From NCBI GenBank assembly GCA_014529385.2, contig CM043947.1, forward strand, positions 130,905,891 through 130,965,890: DNA of 60,000 nt, read 5' to 3'. Shown one piece after another: positions 50,438 to 60,000 of this stretch. The stretch comes from Adiantum capillus-veneris (Eukaryota; Streptophyta; Polypodiopsida; Polypodiales; Pteridaceae). Numbering within the stretch: the first letter of the stretch is position 1; each line of letters opens with the position of its first letter. A program made the translations under genes and the position numbers. The notes beneath the pieces were generated by a model that worked only from the letters and a program-made list of their open reading frames with translations, searched no databases and was not told where the DNA came from.

Positions 50438-50440
<3 letters not shown>
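49439..50440 (+). mobile_element. Cluster of tRNA-derived SINE copies with TTC/TC tails
   Basis: The body TAGATCTTTAAGGTCT...TGGGATAG-TTCCTACGACGTTAAAA occurs at about 49,482-49,579, 50,246-50,340 and 50,355-50,437, each running into (TTC)n then (TC)n. A diverged copy starts at about 49,829 with an A-box-like TGGCAGATTGG and continues after a (GT)n/(G)n interruption at about 49,975-50,095. The copy at 49,482 keeps a B-box-like GTTCAACTC. It is the same family as 4,694-4,853, in opposite orientation. Intervening (TC)n arrays sit at tail positions. Confidence 0.7.
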
Positions 50441-50488
<48 letters not shown>

Positions 50489-50536
50489 TAGTACTTTCTA
50501 AGGTCAAGCTTGCTTTAACCTTGTTCTTTTAATCCT

Positions 50537-50578
<42 letters not shown>

Positions 50579-50627
50579 TAGTACTTTCTAAGGTCAAGCT
50601 TGCTTTAACCTTGTTCTTTTAATCCTC
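50441..50627. repeat. (CA)n plus perfect 51-bp duplication
   Basis: The 51-bp block GATAGTACTTTCTAAGGTCA...AATCCTC occurs at 50,487-50,537 and, identically, at 50,577-50,627. Each copy is preceded by a (CA)n array. The unit is about 90 bp. Identity implies a very recent duplication or an assembly collapse/expansion at the microsatellite. Confidence 0.92.
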
Positions 50628-51049
50628 TTCAAATTGGACCCAGGCCACTTGAGACCTTTAAACCATAAAGGTGGTGCATGCATGATAGTGTGTCTATCAC
50701 TTCATTAACTTTAAGTACAAGTAAAGTAGACATTCACAAAATAAAAAGCCGGACTTGCTTTTGGCCTTCGTAAGGCCTTAGTAAAGCATGGAACTCTTGA
50801 GTCTTGGAAACAACTGTGGATCACACGGTAAGTTTGTCGATTAGTGCCATGTGGCGATTTAAATAATGGCATTCTTTTCTTCTTCTTCCTTTGACCTATA
50901 AGAGGGGCATAACTAAGAGTCCCATCTTGCCAGAGACTTACAAAGACAAGAACATATGTTATGTATGCATTGTTACAAACGATAGATAATTGGGAGTTAC
51001 ATGTGAAAAGAGGAGAAGAAATACACACACAGATCTCACAAGTGCATTT

Positions 51050-51790
51050 CTTCACATACCTCCCTATGTCAAAGTGCATCTTTGGCCGATAGAAATATCA
51101 TTTTCTTAGTGCTAAAGATCTTTGAATGTGTCAGTGCCTAATGCTAAGAACATCAAGACATTCAAACAAAATCATCTATCAAACCTCATCGATTTTTGGT
51201 ACGCAAACTTTTCCATTTTTTAGCAATAGTCTGACTTCAATGGAATATTGGCTCTATCTTCTCTTGTCTCTTCAATGTGACTCACATTGGTTCCCAAACC
51301 TCCCAAGCATGTATGCAAGTCACATCCTATGTCAAAGTGACTCCATAGTTTTAGAAGAGAGAGGTAGAAATCCTTTGAGATTTCAACAATGGATAAGGCA
51401 TCAACCTCAAGAATCTCGTTGAGTTCATCAACAACTTGATTGCTGGATTCTTTTCTATTGTAGATCTCAGAAAACTCTTGCATAAGGTCAACCCATCTAG
51501 CCCTCAAAACTCGAAGATCACCCAAATCACATACATATTGCAAGGAGTGATCATCAATCCACCCAACAAAAGCAAAGCCATACAAATAATGCCAGCACTT
51601 TCTCAAAGTGTGGATCATGGCTTATAACTCTTTCTCATATTGGAAATGCATTTAAACATTTGAAGCTTCTTACTTCCAAATGCAACATGATTTCCATCCT
51701 GATAAAGTGAAGCACCAATCACATAATCTATGGCACCCATTTCAATAATGAATGGCAAGTTCTAGAATCCACATATGCACCATTTATGCC
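51050..51790 (-). pseudogene. Gypsy RNase H and integrase zinc-domain fragment
   Basis: The minus strand reads IDYVIGASLYQDGNHVAFGS then KKLQ (near 51,740-51,690), MIHTLRKCWHYLYGFAF, IDDHSLQYVCDLGDLRVLRA and RWVDLMQEF, then SSNQVVDELN: RNase H through its end. Further on, KMHFDIGRYVKKCT (near 51,075) matches the start of the integrase zinc domain (F-Y-W-P-x-M...). After that, similarity is lost. It is isolated, with no LTR seen at either side. Confidence 0.75.
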
Positions 51791-51794
51791 AAGG

Positions 51795-52790
51795 GTGTCC
51801 CCTAGGAATATGTAAATAGCACGTCCGAACAAAATAAGCGATTTATAATTAGGTACATTTACAAAAAAATGTACTTACATACAAGGTTTTTTAATTGAGA
51901 AAGTGAAAACTTTCATACATAAGGGCTAGTTTTTTTACAAAATTGCATACATAAGGGGTACATATATTACTTGAAAATATACAAATAAGGGATTATTTAA
52001 ATACCTCTTGTTCTCACGTGCTATATGCAATTTTACATAGTGTACTCTTTGGGTATTTATGCAGTAAAATCACCGAGAGTTTTAATGCTCTCTTTGCAAA
52101 GCTCACTCTTAGTTCTAGGAGCATCTGGAGGGGGTAACTTAGTGTACCGTGCTTATATCACATGTGTTTAGGGCATCTTTTATAAACCCCTATGTACCAA
52201 AATTTCCTCCTTTCCTTATACCCCTCACCTTTCCTTACACCCCTCAATAAATTTCATCTAAATTTATAAATCCCTAATTGTACATTTATAAATCCCTAAT
52301 TGTACACATGGCCACAAGATTTTGGTGTTCTACTTTGGTTAGAATGGTCCTTCAGGGATCTTTTTTAAAGTATTAAAAAAACTATTGGTGGAAGTACAAT
52401 GTGCGTTAGTTAGTTTTCCAAGGTGTTGACTAGGAAAGGAGCTAGATTAGACAAGCTTTTGTTATGATGACTATCACAAGGGTACTCAATGGTCTCACAT
52501 CTTGAATGTGCCTTCAAATGTAGCAAACATTCATGTCTAGTTTAATGCACTCACTTTCCATAGTTTGGTGTAATCATCAAAGCTAGATTTCTTTCTCCAT
52601 AAGTAGTACTATGAGCTGGTCATCATGGAAGAGGGAATCTAGATTTCCTTCTCCATGAGTAGTATTATGATATCATCATCATGGACGCAAGAGAGTTGCA
52701 TACTTATGCTGCTTACGTGAACTATTGATTTTGCGGCCGTTGGCTTATTTTTATGTTTGTGTTGGCTAGGTTGACTTTGATTAAGGGGCC
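51795..52790. other. No gene recognised
   Basis: AT-rich sequence with short direct repeats (ATTTATAAATCCCTAATTGTACA twice near 52,265-52,305; AGATTTC-TTCTCCAT-AGTAGTA twice near 52,585-52,670). TTAAGGGGCCAAAA just before 52,795 resembles a polypurine tract. Confidence 0.5.
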
Positions 52791-52794
52791 AAAA

Positions 52795-53016
52795 TGTAAG
52801 GCCAAGGGTAGCCGAGCCGAGCAAGGCCTACAGGGAACTGGGCACAGGGGCTCAACTAGCCTATAAAGAGGGTTTAGGGCAGGTTAAGTGGAGTGCAATG
52901 GTTCTCACTACTCTCTTACCTTAAACTCACAATACGGGGGTTTGACTAGCCTATAAAGAGGGATCGTGGAAGGTTGGGTGGAGTGTAATGGTTCTCACTA
53001 CTCTCTAGCCTTAAAG
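52795..53016 (+). repeat. 5' LTR of element 5
   Basis: It starts TGTAAGGCCAAGGG and is followed at 53,017 by a primer site. An internal tandem duplication of about 91 bp repeats TAGCCTATAAAGAGGG...GGAGTG-AATGGTTCTCACTACTCTCT (52,857 and 52,948), so the TATA-like CTATAAAGAG is present twice. The end is CTTAAAG and not CA, so it is decayed or the border is off by a few bases. Confidence 0.65.
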
Positions 53017-53029
53017 TGGTATCAAGGGC
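53017..53029 (+). other. PBS of element 5
   Basis: TGGTATCAAGGGC resembles the initiator tRNA-Met primer site TGGTATCAGAGC with changes near its end. Confidence 0.65.
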
Positions 53030-53125
53030 CTGTGTGTTTTTGGGAAAATGGAGTGGTTGCATGCACGCAAGTACAGAGGGCATGGAGAGGAGGAGGAGCC
53101 AAGCACACCGGGTGGAAAGACTTCC

Positions 53126-53129
<4 letters not shown>

Positions 53130-53215
<86 letters not shown>

Positions 53216-53317
53216 TGATTTCAACCTACACGAAAGTTTTTGTGCTTGGGCTCGTTGGCTTGCCTTTGGGGAGGGCTGCAATTTTTGGCACGACACGGCA
53301 TGGTGAAGACAGTCAGA

Positions 53318-53390
<73 letters not shown>
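53130..53390. repeat. (CA)n and (TC)n arrays in the leader of element 5
   Basis: (CA)n of about 84 bp (53,130-53,213) and (TC)n of about 70 bp (53,322-53,390) lie between the primer site and gag. Confidence 0.93.
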
Positions 53391-53392
<2 letters not shown>

Positions 53393-54382
53393 CTGATGCT
53401 GCCATTGCTAAGGTGGGGAAGTTCTTTCCTTCACACTTAGGGTCAAAAAAGCCCTTCAAAATTTGGGTTTCACTTGGCCAAGAGGCCTTTCACATACAGA
53501 AAACCATCAGAACGGCGTGAGTTAAGCCATTACAATGATTTTGAGCTTGGCATTAGATGAGTTCCATCAAGCCACTTCACGGATAATTCTCTTGCATGCA
53601 ATATTTTCAAAAATTATAGAATTTTTTACAAAGTTCCTTGTGTCTACTTTGAAGATACATTCCACAAAAAATCTTGGGCAATTGGCCTAAGATCAAAGTT
53701 CCATACGCCAAAGCTTGGTTCCATATATTTTTATGCAACAGTGTACGAGGACTTTTTGACTCAAATTTTGTAGCCAACATTGGCTTGGATTCAACAATTC
53801 ATCTCTATTTACGGATTTGATTTGGCAAGGCCAATCAATCATCTAGTTTTGCGGTTGCTTGTCGCCAAGGTCTACTTACCTTTCGAACATCCTCACAAAG
53901 CGATTATTCTTACAAGGTATTACCTTTTCTTCATAGCTCAGCACTACACCATGGATTAAGACATAGATATACATTATCCGTTTGACTTTGAGCGTCTTGC
54001 ACTTGATGTAGCCTTGCAATCGGCTACTCTCACAAAGGGTGTTTGTATGGCAATAGGCATGGACAATAGCATAGAGTTGCTTGATTTGCAAGATTTTAGG
54101 GCATTACAATCATGCATGTCTATCATGAAAAACAAAATTGTACGATTGATTGAAAATTTCACAAAGCTTCTGATTTGGTAGTGCAATATTTGCATCAACA
54201 TGAAATGGACAGCATTGTGTTTGTAAACCCTACCCCTGGCATCCCAAAGCAAGGCTACAATCTGGATATTGTGTTCTTACCCAAAAATATGTGGATGAGC
54301 TGTTGAAAAACACAAAACCACCAACCTTTTGTTGGGAGCAAAAAGAATACAACAAGGATTCAATGAATATCTTCCTAAGTAA

Positions 54383-55963
54383 ATGGGATGTATTCATGAT
54401 CTACGTTGGACTCCAGATGCAGTCAAGGCACTGCAAACTAGTCTAACACTAAAAGGTAAAGCTTATAAGTGGTGGATATTTCTCAAGGAGAAAGGCATCC
54501 TGTCGCATTCATGCGCTACCTTTGAGGATGTGTTTAGAAAAGAATTCGTGTCCAATAATGAGAATGATAGAAACTCGACTACATGGGATAAGTGTTCTAT
54601 GCATCAGCATAACACACTACTTGAGTACATTTTGCACTATAGAGATGTTATTTTCAAGCTGGGGGGGTTTACACATCGTCCAACATGTGAGAGGATTCAT
54701 CCATGGGCTAAATCTTAAGCTTAAGAAGTATGTTAAAACAAAGGATCCCAAAATACTTGAGGATGCATCTTATTATTATCGTGAGATGCACTTGCATTTG
54801 TAGTGTCATGCATGTGTGTGGTATGCAATTTTTTTTAATCTATTCATTGCGGACATGAACCTACACTATCATCTAATGCATCCAAAAAGCCTAAGGGGCC
54901 TCGCAGCCATCTGTCCACAACTGAGAATTTGAAAAAAAAAAGGATAAGTTGTGTTTTAATTGCTTGGGAAGTGGGCATGGCAAAAAGGATTGTCCCAAGG
55001 GGAGAGTCTGCTACCCAAACAAGGCAAACAGAGCTATGAACATGGTGCAATTTCTTCCTCTAGAGTCCTCTTCTCACTACTCCAAGGTGGAAGTAACATA
55101 CACCAAAGCAGTGCATGAGTGTTGTATTATAGCCTCTATGTGGCAACCAACTTTTGGTCCACACGAGGTTCTACAAATGCATGGGTCGATCAAGGGTCAC
55201 AAGGTGATAATCCTGGTAGATGATGATGCATATCACAATCTCATTAACTATAAGTTGGTGAAATGTCTCAATCTACCCCTCAAATCCCTAGTACCCACTA
55301 CTACAAGGTAGCTATGATAAATGGTCATGGTGCTAAGGTGTGGGATACATAGGTCAAGAGGGTCCCACTTGAGACCCAAGGATATCAAGTAACCTTGGAT
55401 TTTCAAGTTATGAATATGGATAGGGTAGATGTGATTTTGAGTCAAGAGTGGTTGCATGGGTTGGGGTCCTCATTACATTGGAGTTATGAGCATAATAGTC
55501 TAATGTTTGAATCCAATTGTGTGCATGTGCCGTTGTTGGGGGAAAGGATATGCCTTCCTCATCACTTCTTTGTACAGCCAAGATTATGAAGCTTTCTTCA
55601 AAAAATGAAATAGAATAACTCTTTTTTCGTTACTCCTTGTGTCATTTTTTATCTATTTTTGATAATCCTTCCAATCTAGTAGATGATTCCTCAACGTTAC
55701 ATTCTTCTTTTTCTTCTCTTGCTAGTCCTCTATCACCACAATAAGAAAATGTTGCCAATAAATGGAAGGAACTTTTAATGGCATACAAACATGTATTCCC
55801 CAAAGATCTACCTCTTGGGTTACCACCAACGTGTTTTGTGTAGCACATTATAGATGTGGTTGTGTAGATACCAAACCCATTAGTAAATTGCCTTTAAAAA
55901 TGATTCGTTCTAAGGCTATTAATGTGGAGTGTCAGCTTGCTAACTATCTCAGTAGAGGGTTTG
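54383..55963 (+). pseudogene. gag, protease and RT start of element 5
   Basis: The capsid block KGKAYKWWIFLKEKG, FEDVFRKEFVSNNEND and YILHYRDVIFKLGG lies at 54,383-54,670. After a frame change, HGLNLKLKKYVKTKDPKILE follows. An intact knuckle CFNCLGSGHGKKDC sits at about 54,952. Protease near 55,215 reads ILVDDDAYHNLINYKL, with D-D-D in place of D-[ST]-G. DVILSQEWLHGLG follows near 55,430. RT opens with P-I-S-K-L-P-L-K then VECQLANYLSRGF near 55,925-55,963, where element 4 interrupts it. The protein is related to element 1 (both share ASMWQP-FGPH). Confidence 0.85.
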
Positions 55964-57537
55964 TGTAACATTTAATGGTCTAGTAACTTGTGTGTAGCGG
56001 AAAATAGAATGAACATAGTGAGCATTTCATTAGAATAGATTCCTAATGAGAATAACAAGAGTTCTTGAGTGGAGAGAGCAATAAAAAGGTATAACACCTA
56101 GTTAGATTCATGAACAATACTTTAAAAGAGAGATAAATTAAGCTATTGACAACATTTGAGGATCGGGTTTGCATGGAGCCGGTCCCCCCTCAAAAGGCTT
56201 TGTATTATGGTTTCTCCCATCAAGAGAGACATTTTACAATACAATTCTTTGGGTTCCTTCAATACTAGCTAGTGCAATGAAGATGGAAACTTCAAGCACT
56301 AAAAAAAACTTATTAAACACAACATCAATTCCCTCACGGTCTCAGACCCAAGACCTCACACACCTTCGAAGATGGTGAGAGCTAGCCGGGTATGAGAGTA
56401 GATTGAGAGGAAGAAGGAGTAGTCCTATGAGAAAGATGTACATATCCTCACATAATCACTCATATTAGTATATCTTAGCTTAGCAATTAGCATGGTAGAG
56501 GAGATGAGCATGCATTGAAGCTTGGCTCTTGGTTGGATTTGCATCACAAAAGAGTTGTTGGTGTAGGCCTCCCTTCTCACAAGCTTGGAGTAAGTGATAA
56601 GCTTTCCATTAAAGCTTGAGAAGAGAGAGAGAGTCTTCTTACTCCACACATAGACTAGTGTGAGTGTGTAATGCAATAATGCCTTGAGAAAATCAGCCCC
56701 CTCTCTCTCTTGGTCGACCCTTCTTGCTATTTGCTCATGCAGACACCCCATTGGACCTCACCAGACTTAGCCAAAAGGATTTCAGGAGCATAAGTGGTGG
56801 CCTTCTGACATGTGTCCCCCTTTCCCCTTATGTGAGAGCTTTAGGTAATTAATTAATGCAACTAAACTCTCATTGGACCCCTTTGTCTCCTGGCCAATAG
56901 GAATCAGGCAAGCCATTGGGCCGTTGAATGCTCATTGGACCCCTTGGGAGACTGTCCAATAGTCTTCTAGAGAGATTAATTCTTATTGATTCTTTTATTA
57001 AGTGCTTTTAAATTAATTAAACTAGATTTACTCTAGCCTAATTCTCATTGGTCCACCTCCATGGCCATCCAATAGGATTTAAGTACACCTTGTGGGCATC
57101 TGGGCTAAGGGGCTGACATGTGTCCCTCGTTCCCGGAGCTTGTGTGTGTGTGTGAGTGTTTCTCTCTCATCCCCTACTTGCAAGGCAGCTCGCCCCCTCC
57201 TATGTAGGGATTATGAAGACTTTTTGGTACACACACAAAGCATCCAATTTCCCTAGTGTTTGGCCTTTGGACACAACCTTTAAATTTTGGAACCTTAGCA
57301 TTTTGGAAGTCTTAATGGGCTGAACCTTAGGGTCTTTTTAGCCCATTGTTGCACCTTAGTCTTTTGCAGGTGGCCCCCCTTTGGATCCCTATTTTCCCTC
57401 CTTTGGATCCCTATTGTGGCCAGTTTTTCAGCTTAACCAATATTCTAGCTTTTTCTCCCCTGGCACTTCCCTATATTAAATGATCAGTTTAACATGAGAA
57501 AATCATTTAGGAGAATTAGATATTAGCTAGTATGACA
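55964..57537 (-). repeat. 3' LTR of element 4 (about 1.57 kb)
   Basis: It starts TGTCATACTAGC on the minus strand at 57,537 and ends in ACA at 55,964. It is homologous to the 5' LTR of element 2 at 23,972-25,609, but without that copy's 48-bp duplication. The 5 bp outside the low end are GTTTG; the partner duplication lies beyond the window. Confidence 0.85.
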
Positions 57538-57919
57538 TTACCTTTCTCTTGAAATCATAGTCTTCCTCGACTATGGGGTAGAGAAGATAAAGCATATTCA
57601 TTAGTCCTTTTCCTAGCGGGTAGAGGATCCCTATGTTACCCTACGACATCGTTCCAGAATGGATGACTATTCCATTTGGTGCTTGAGAGCCTAAGCTGCC
57701 ACCACAAGAATGTCTACACATTAGTCCTATCAGTCTTCGATAGTAGAGTGACAAGCTCTACTTGGTGTTCGTCGCGAGACGTAGTCTCCGCAAACGTGAT
57801 CTAAGCATGCATACTACTTCATTTTTGTGCACAATAAAGAAAAAGAGAGTCTTATAAGACAAAAAACTTTGTTCATTTTTAACATTTGTACATTTGCTTA
57901 CTCTTGAGAAGCATTGTAA

Positions 57920-59243
57920 GCATTGACAAGGTTTAGGTTATCCTTTAATTGTATGCCTTGCATCCATCTAGCATCTTCAAAAGGATAATTCCTAAACTTA
58001 ATAAGATATCATTGGATAGTGTTACCGCCTCTTAGTACCTTGTCTTCATGTTGAAGAATGGACTCGGGTTGCAGCACCTCTTCTTGGTCCTCGATCTCCG
58101 GTGGGTCTTCAATAGTTGGTTCTTGGGGTGGCTCTCCTTTGTAAAGATTTAATAGGCTCACATGGAAAGAATTTTGTATGAGCCAATGGCTGGGCAACTT
58201 GAGTTGATACGCCATTTCATTGATTGGCCTAAGAATCTGGAAGGGAGCATAGTACCTTTTTGCTAACTTAGCATAGTACTTTTGGTGTCCCGTAGGATTC
58301 TTGCCCGTCGTGTGCCTTAATCGAGCCTTGGGAAATTTGAGTAAGACCCAATCATTTTCTTTAAAGGCTTGGGATCTTTTGTGCTTGTCAGCAAGAGCCT
58401 TTTGCCTTTGTTGTGAGATAGAGATATCATTCTTGTAGGTCTCGGCTATACTCATCTGCAGCGAAGATCTTCCCGTGTACCTTAAGTAGCAAGGGACTTT
58501 TTTAACTTCCCTCAATTACCTCAAAAGGTGCTTTTCTCGTGGAAGTATGTACAATGTTATTGTAGGCATACTCCACTAAGATTAAGTACTTCTCCCATTG
58601 GGATCTTTGGTCTACTTCCGTTACATAGGCTTTTAGTATATCAAAAACTGTTAGGTTAGCTATTTCACTTTGGAAATCCGTTTGCGGGTGATAGGCCGAA
58701 GAGAAGTTTAGCCTTGTCCCTAAATTCTCAAAGAGACCCTTCCAAAAATTACTGGTCATTCTAAGATCTCTATCCGACACTATGGACATTGGCAAGCCAT
58801 GGTACTTGAAGATTTGTGATATGAAGAGGGTTGCCATTTGATGGGCTTTGATAGTCTTTTTGACAGGTATAAAATGAGCTTGTTTACTAAACCTATCCAC
58901 TATCATCCATATTCCCATATTCCCATGGATAGACTTAGGCAATCCAAAGATAAAATCCATGGATATGCTCTCCCATGGTGGATTAGGGATTGGCAAAGGT
59001 TGAAGCAATCCAGGTTGCTTCCCTCTATCAAACTTCGTCTTTTGGCATACCACACATTTAGAAACATACTCTTGTATGTTTGCTTTCATGTTAGGCCAAT
59101 AGAAATATGTTTCAATCCCTTTTAGGGTAGACTAAATCCCTCTATGCTCTGCATAAGGAGGAGCATGAGATTCATACATTACTTTCTCACGTAGTGAGCT
59201 AGTAACGCATAGTCTATTGCCATAGAGAAGATAACCATCTTGT
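57920..59243 (-). pseudogene. Integrase and chromodomain of element 4
   Basis: The minus strand starts LQDGYLLYGNRLCV (about 59,243), with zinc-domain H residues in ESHAPPYAEHRGI, a stop, then FYWPNMKANIQEYVSKCVVC. The core at 59,089-58,502 has MDFIFGLPKS, VSDRDLRM and AYHPQTDFQSEIANL: the D, D and E positions are present (E in QSEIANL), with G to F before Q-S. After a frame change, the C-terminal domain ([22 protein letters not shown]) leads to a chromodomain (VLRGGNTIQ, a TGA, then YLIKFRNYPFEDARWMQ), ending near 57,920. Stops at two places make it inactive. Confidence 0.87.
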
Positions 59244-60000
59244 AGAGTTTGTTTTTGCCTTTGTAAACTCCCTTCTCCTTAGCTTTGTGGTTATTGGAAT
59301 TTCCCTTATGAGACTTTTGGACATTGTCCGTCCCCTTAGGCTCATTGGAACCCTTGTTTTCTGCGGGCTCAGAATTTCTTTTAGCCCCCATTTGGAAATT
59401 GATTCAAGAAGCCACCACAGTATGATGTATAACTGCCGATATGGTGCGTGGCCTTTGGGAGTTGACATACTCCGCCATTTCTTCAGTTAAGCCCGCACAA
59501 AATCGTTGCTTTTGCTCTCAAAGATCCAACTTTTTGAAGACATTGGCTTTGAGTTGTAAGTCCCAAAACTTGTCTACATATTTGTGAATGGATTTGTAGG
59601 GAGAGAGCTTCAAGCTTTGCCATTCGGTGAGTATTTTGTCTTTGGCATCGGTGGCCAAAAACTGCTTCATAATGAAAGCTCTTAAAGCTTTCCATGTTCA
59701 TGGAGCTTCATTGTTGACCCATAGGCTAGACCACCATTGCCTAATGGACTTTTGAAAGTGCATAGCTACATGGCGTAGCTTAGAGGACTCTGTGAAGCCC
59801 TCATCTCCAAACGCTGTATCAAACTATTGGATAAAGGCCAAGACTTTGTCTATAGCACCAAAGGTGCCATCTTAGGTAAGGAAAGAGATACTCTTCCCTC
59901 CTTCTTTGACCTTTTTGAGCTTGGATGACCTCTTCCATGCGGCATAGGATTTCCTATGGCCTCTTCTTTTTGATGGTTCAAAAGTTGCACCATCACTTTC
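59244..60000 (-). pseudogene. gag fragment of element 4
   Basis: In the frame that matches element 2, the minus strand reads FIMKQFLATDAKDKILTEWQ then SLKL, YKSIHKYVDKFWDLQLKA and AEYVNSQRPRT, then KGNSNNHKAKEKGVYKGKNK, where it passes directly to integrase. The zinc knuckle present in element 2 is already lost. At least two stops. The N-terminal part continues past the window end. Confidence 0.8.

Larger units (their letters stand above)
55964..60000 (-). mobile_element. Chromovirus deletion derivative inserted in element 5 (element 4)
   Basis: It is minus oriented and continues beyond the window. Reading down in coordinate: gag (60,000-59,244), integrase (59,243-57,920), polypurine tract (AAGAGAAAGGTAA, ending at 57,538), 3' LTR (57,537-55,964). 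Protease, RT and most of RNase H are absent. The 3' LTR is inserted precisely in the RT of element 5. It is the same family as element 2 (gag and LTR homologous). Confidence 0.88.

Noticed and set aside
52780-52794. Polypurine tract before the element 5 LTR, implying a second upstream element sharing it
   Set aside because: TTAAGGGGCCAAAA fits loosely, but no chromodomain or integrase was found upstream, so it is probably chance.

Overview
The window is nuclear DNA from a land plant. The evidence is a spliced WRKY transcription-factor gene (minus strand, 48,076-49,219), a SOUL/heme-binding-like exon with a plant-style secretory leader, Ty3/gypsy retrotransposons of the chromovirus and Tat types, Ty1/copia remnants, a Helitron, and a tRNA-derived SINE. 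Very long (TC)n/(GA)n and (CA)n arrays and deep nesting of elements point to a large, repeat-rich genome. A fern or another non-flowering lineage is my guess, with low confidence. Only the WRKY gene looks like an intact host gene. Almost everything else is mobile DNA in various stages of decay.

Layout. 1-5,370: a fold-back repeat at the window edge, a broken copia reverse transcriptase (minus), TC/GA microsatellite fields, a nested inverted repeat of about 1.2 kb, and one SINE. 5,373-9,710: a decayed plus-strand chromovirus (gag end, protease, RT, RNase H, integrase, chromodomain, start of the 3' LTR). 11,940-25,609: a minus-strand composite. A chromovirus 5' LTR, PBS and gag-protease run straight into a Tat-type RT, RNase H, second RNase H and integrase. 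The second RNase H is split by a 5.6-kb element with terminal inverted repeats and an 11-bp target duplication (14,908-20,503). That element carries a three-exon methyltransferase-like gene and, facing away from it, a SOUL-like first exon. 25,900-29,700: a degenerate minus-strand Helitron. 30,010-32,545: a minus-strand gypsy mosaic with unlike LTRs at its two ends.

32,560-39,190: an array of short TTTGGTAC motifs, split by a plus-strand chromovirus with 177/173-bp LTRs and a near-perfect 5-bp target duplication. 39,240-40,700: a pseudogene of a cysteine-rich, transposase-like family. 43,522-44,318: three hairpins in a tandem array of about 325-bp units. 44,700-45,080: copia RT remnant (minus). 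48,076-49,219: the WRKY gene, with three W-box cores just upstream. 49,440-50,630: a cluster of SINE copies with TTC/TC tails. 51,050-51,790: gypsy RNase H/integrase remnant (minus). 52,795-55,963: a plus-strand chromovirus cut in its RT by a minus-strand element (55,964 to beyond 60,000), in which gag is joined directly to integrase.

The most unusual object is the 5.6-kb TIR element with its methyltransferase-like and SOUL-like cargo. The second theme is repeated mosaicism: three separate gypsy copies have lost or exchanged the block between gag and integrase. All reading was by eye. Family assignments rest on recognised motifs, and no database search was run.
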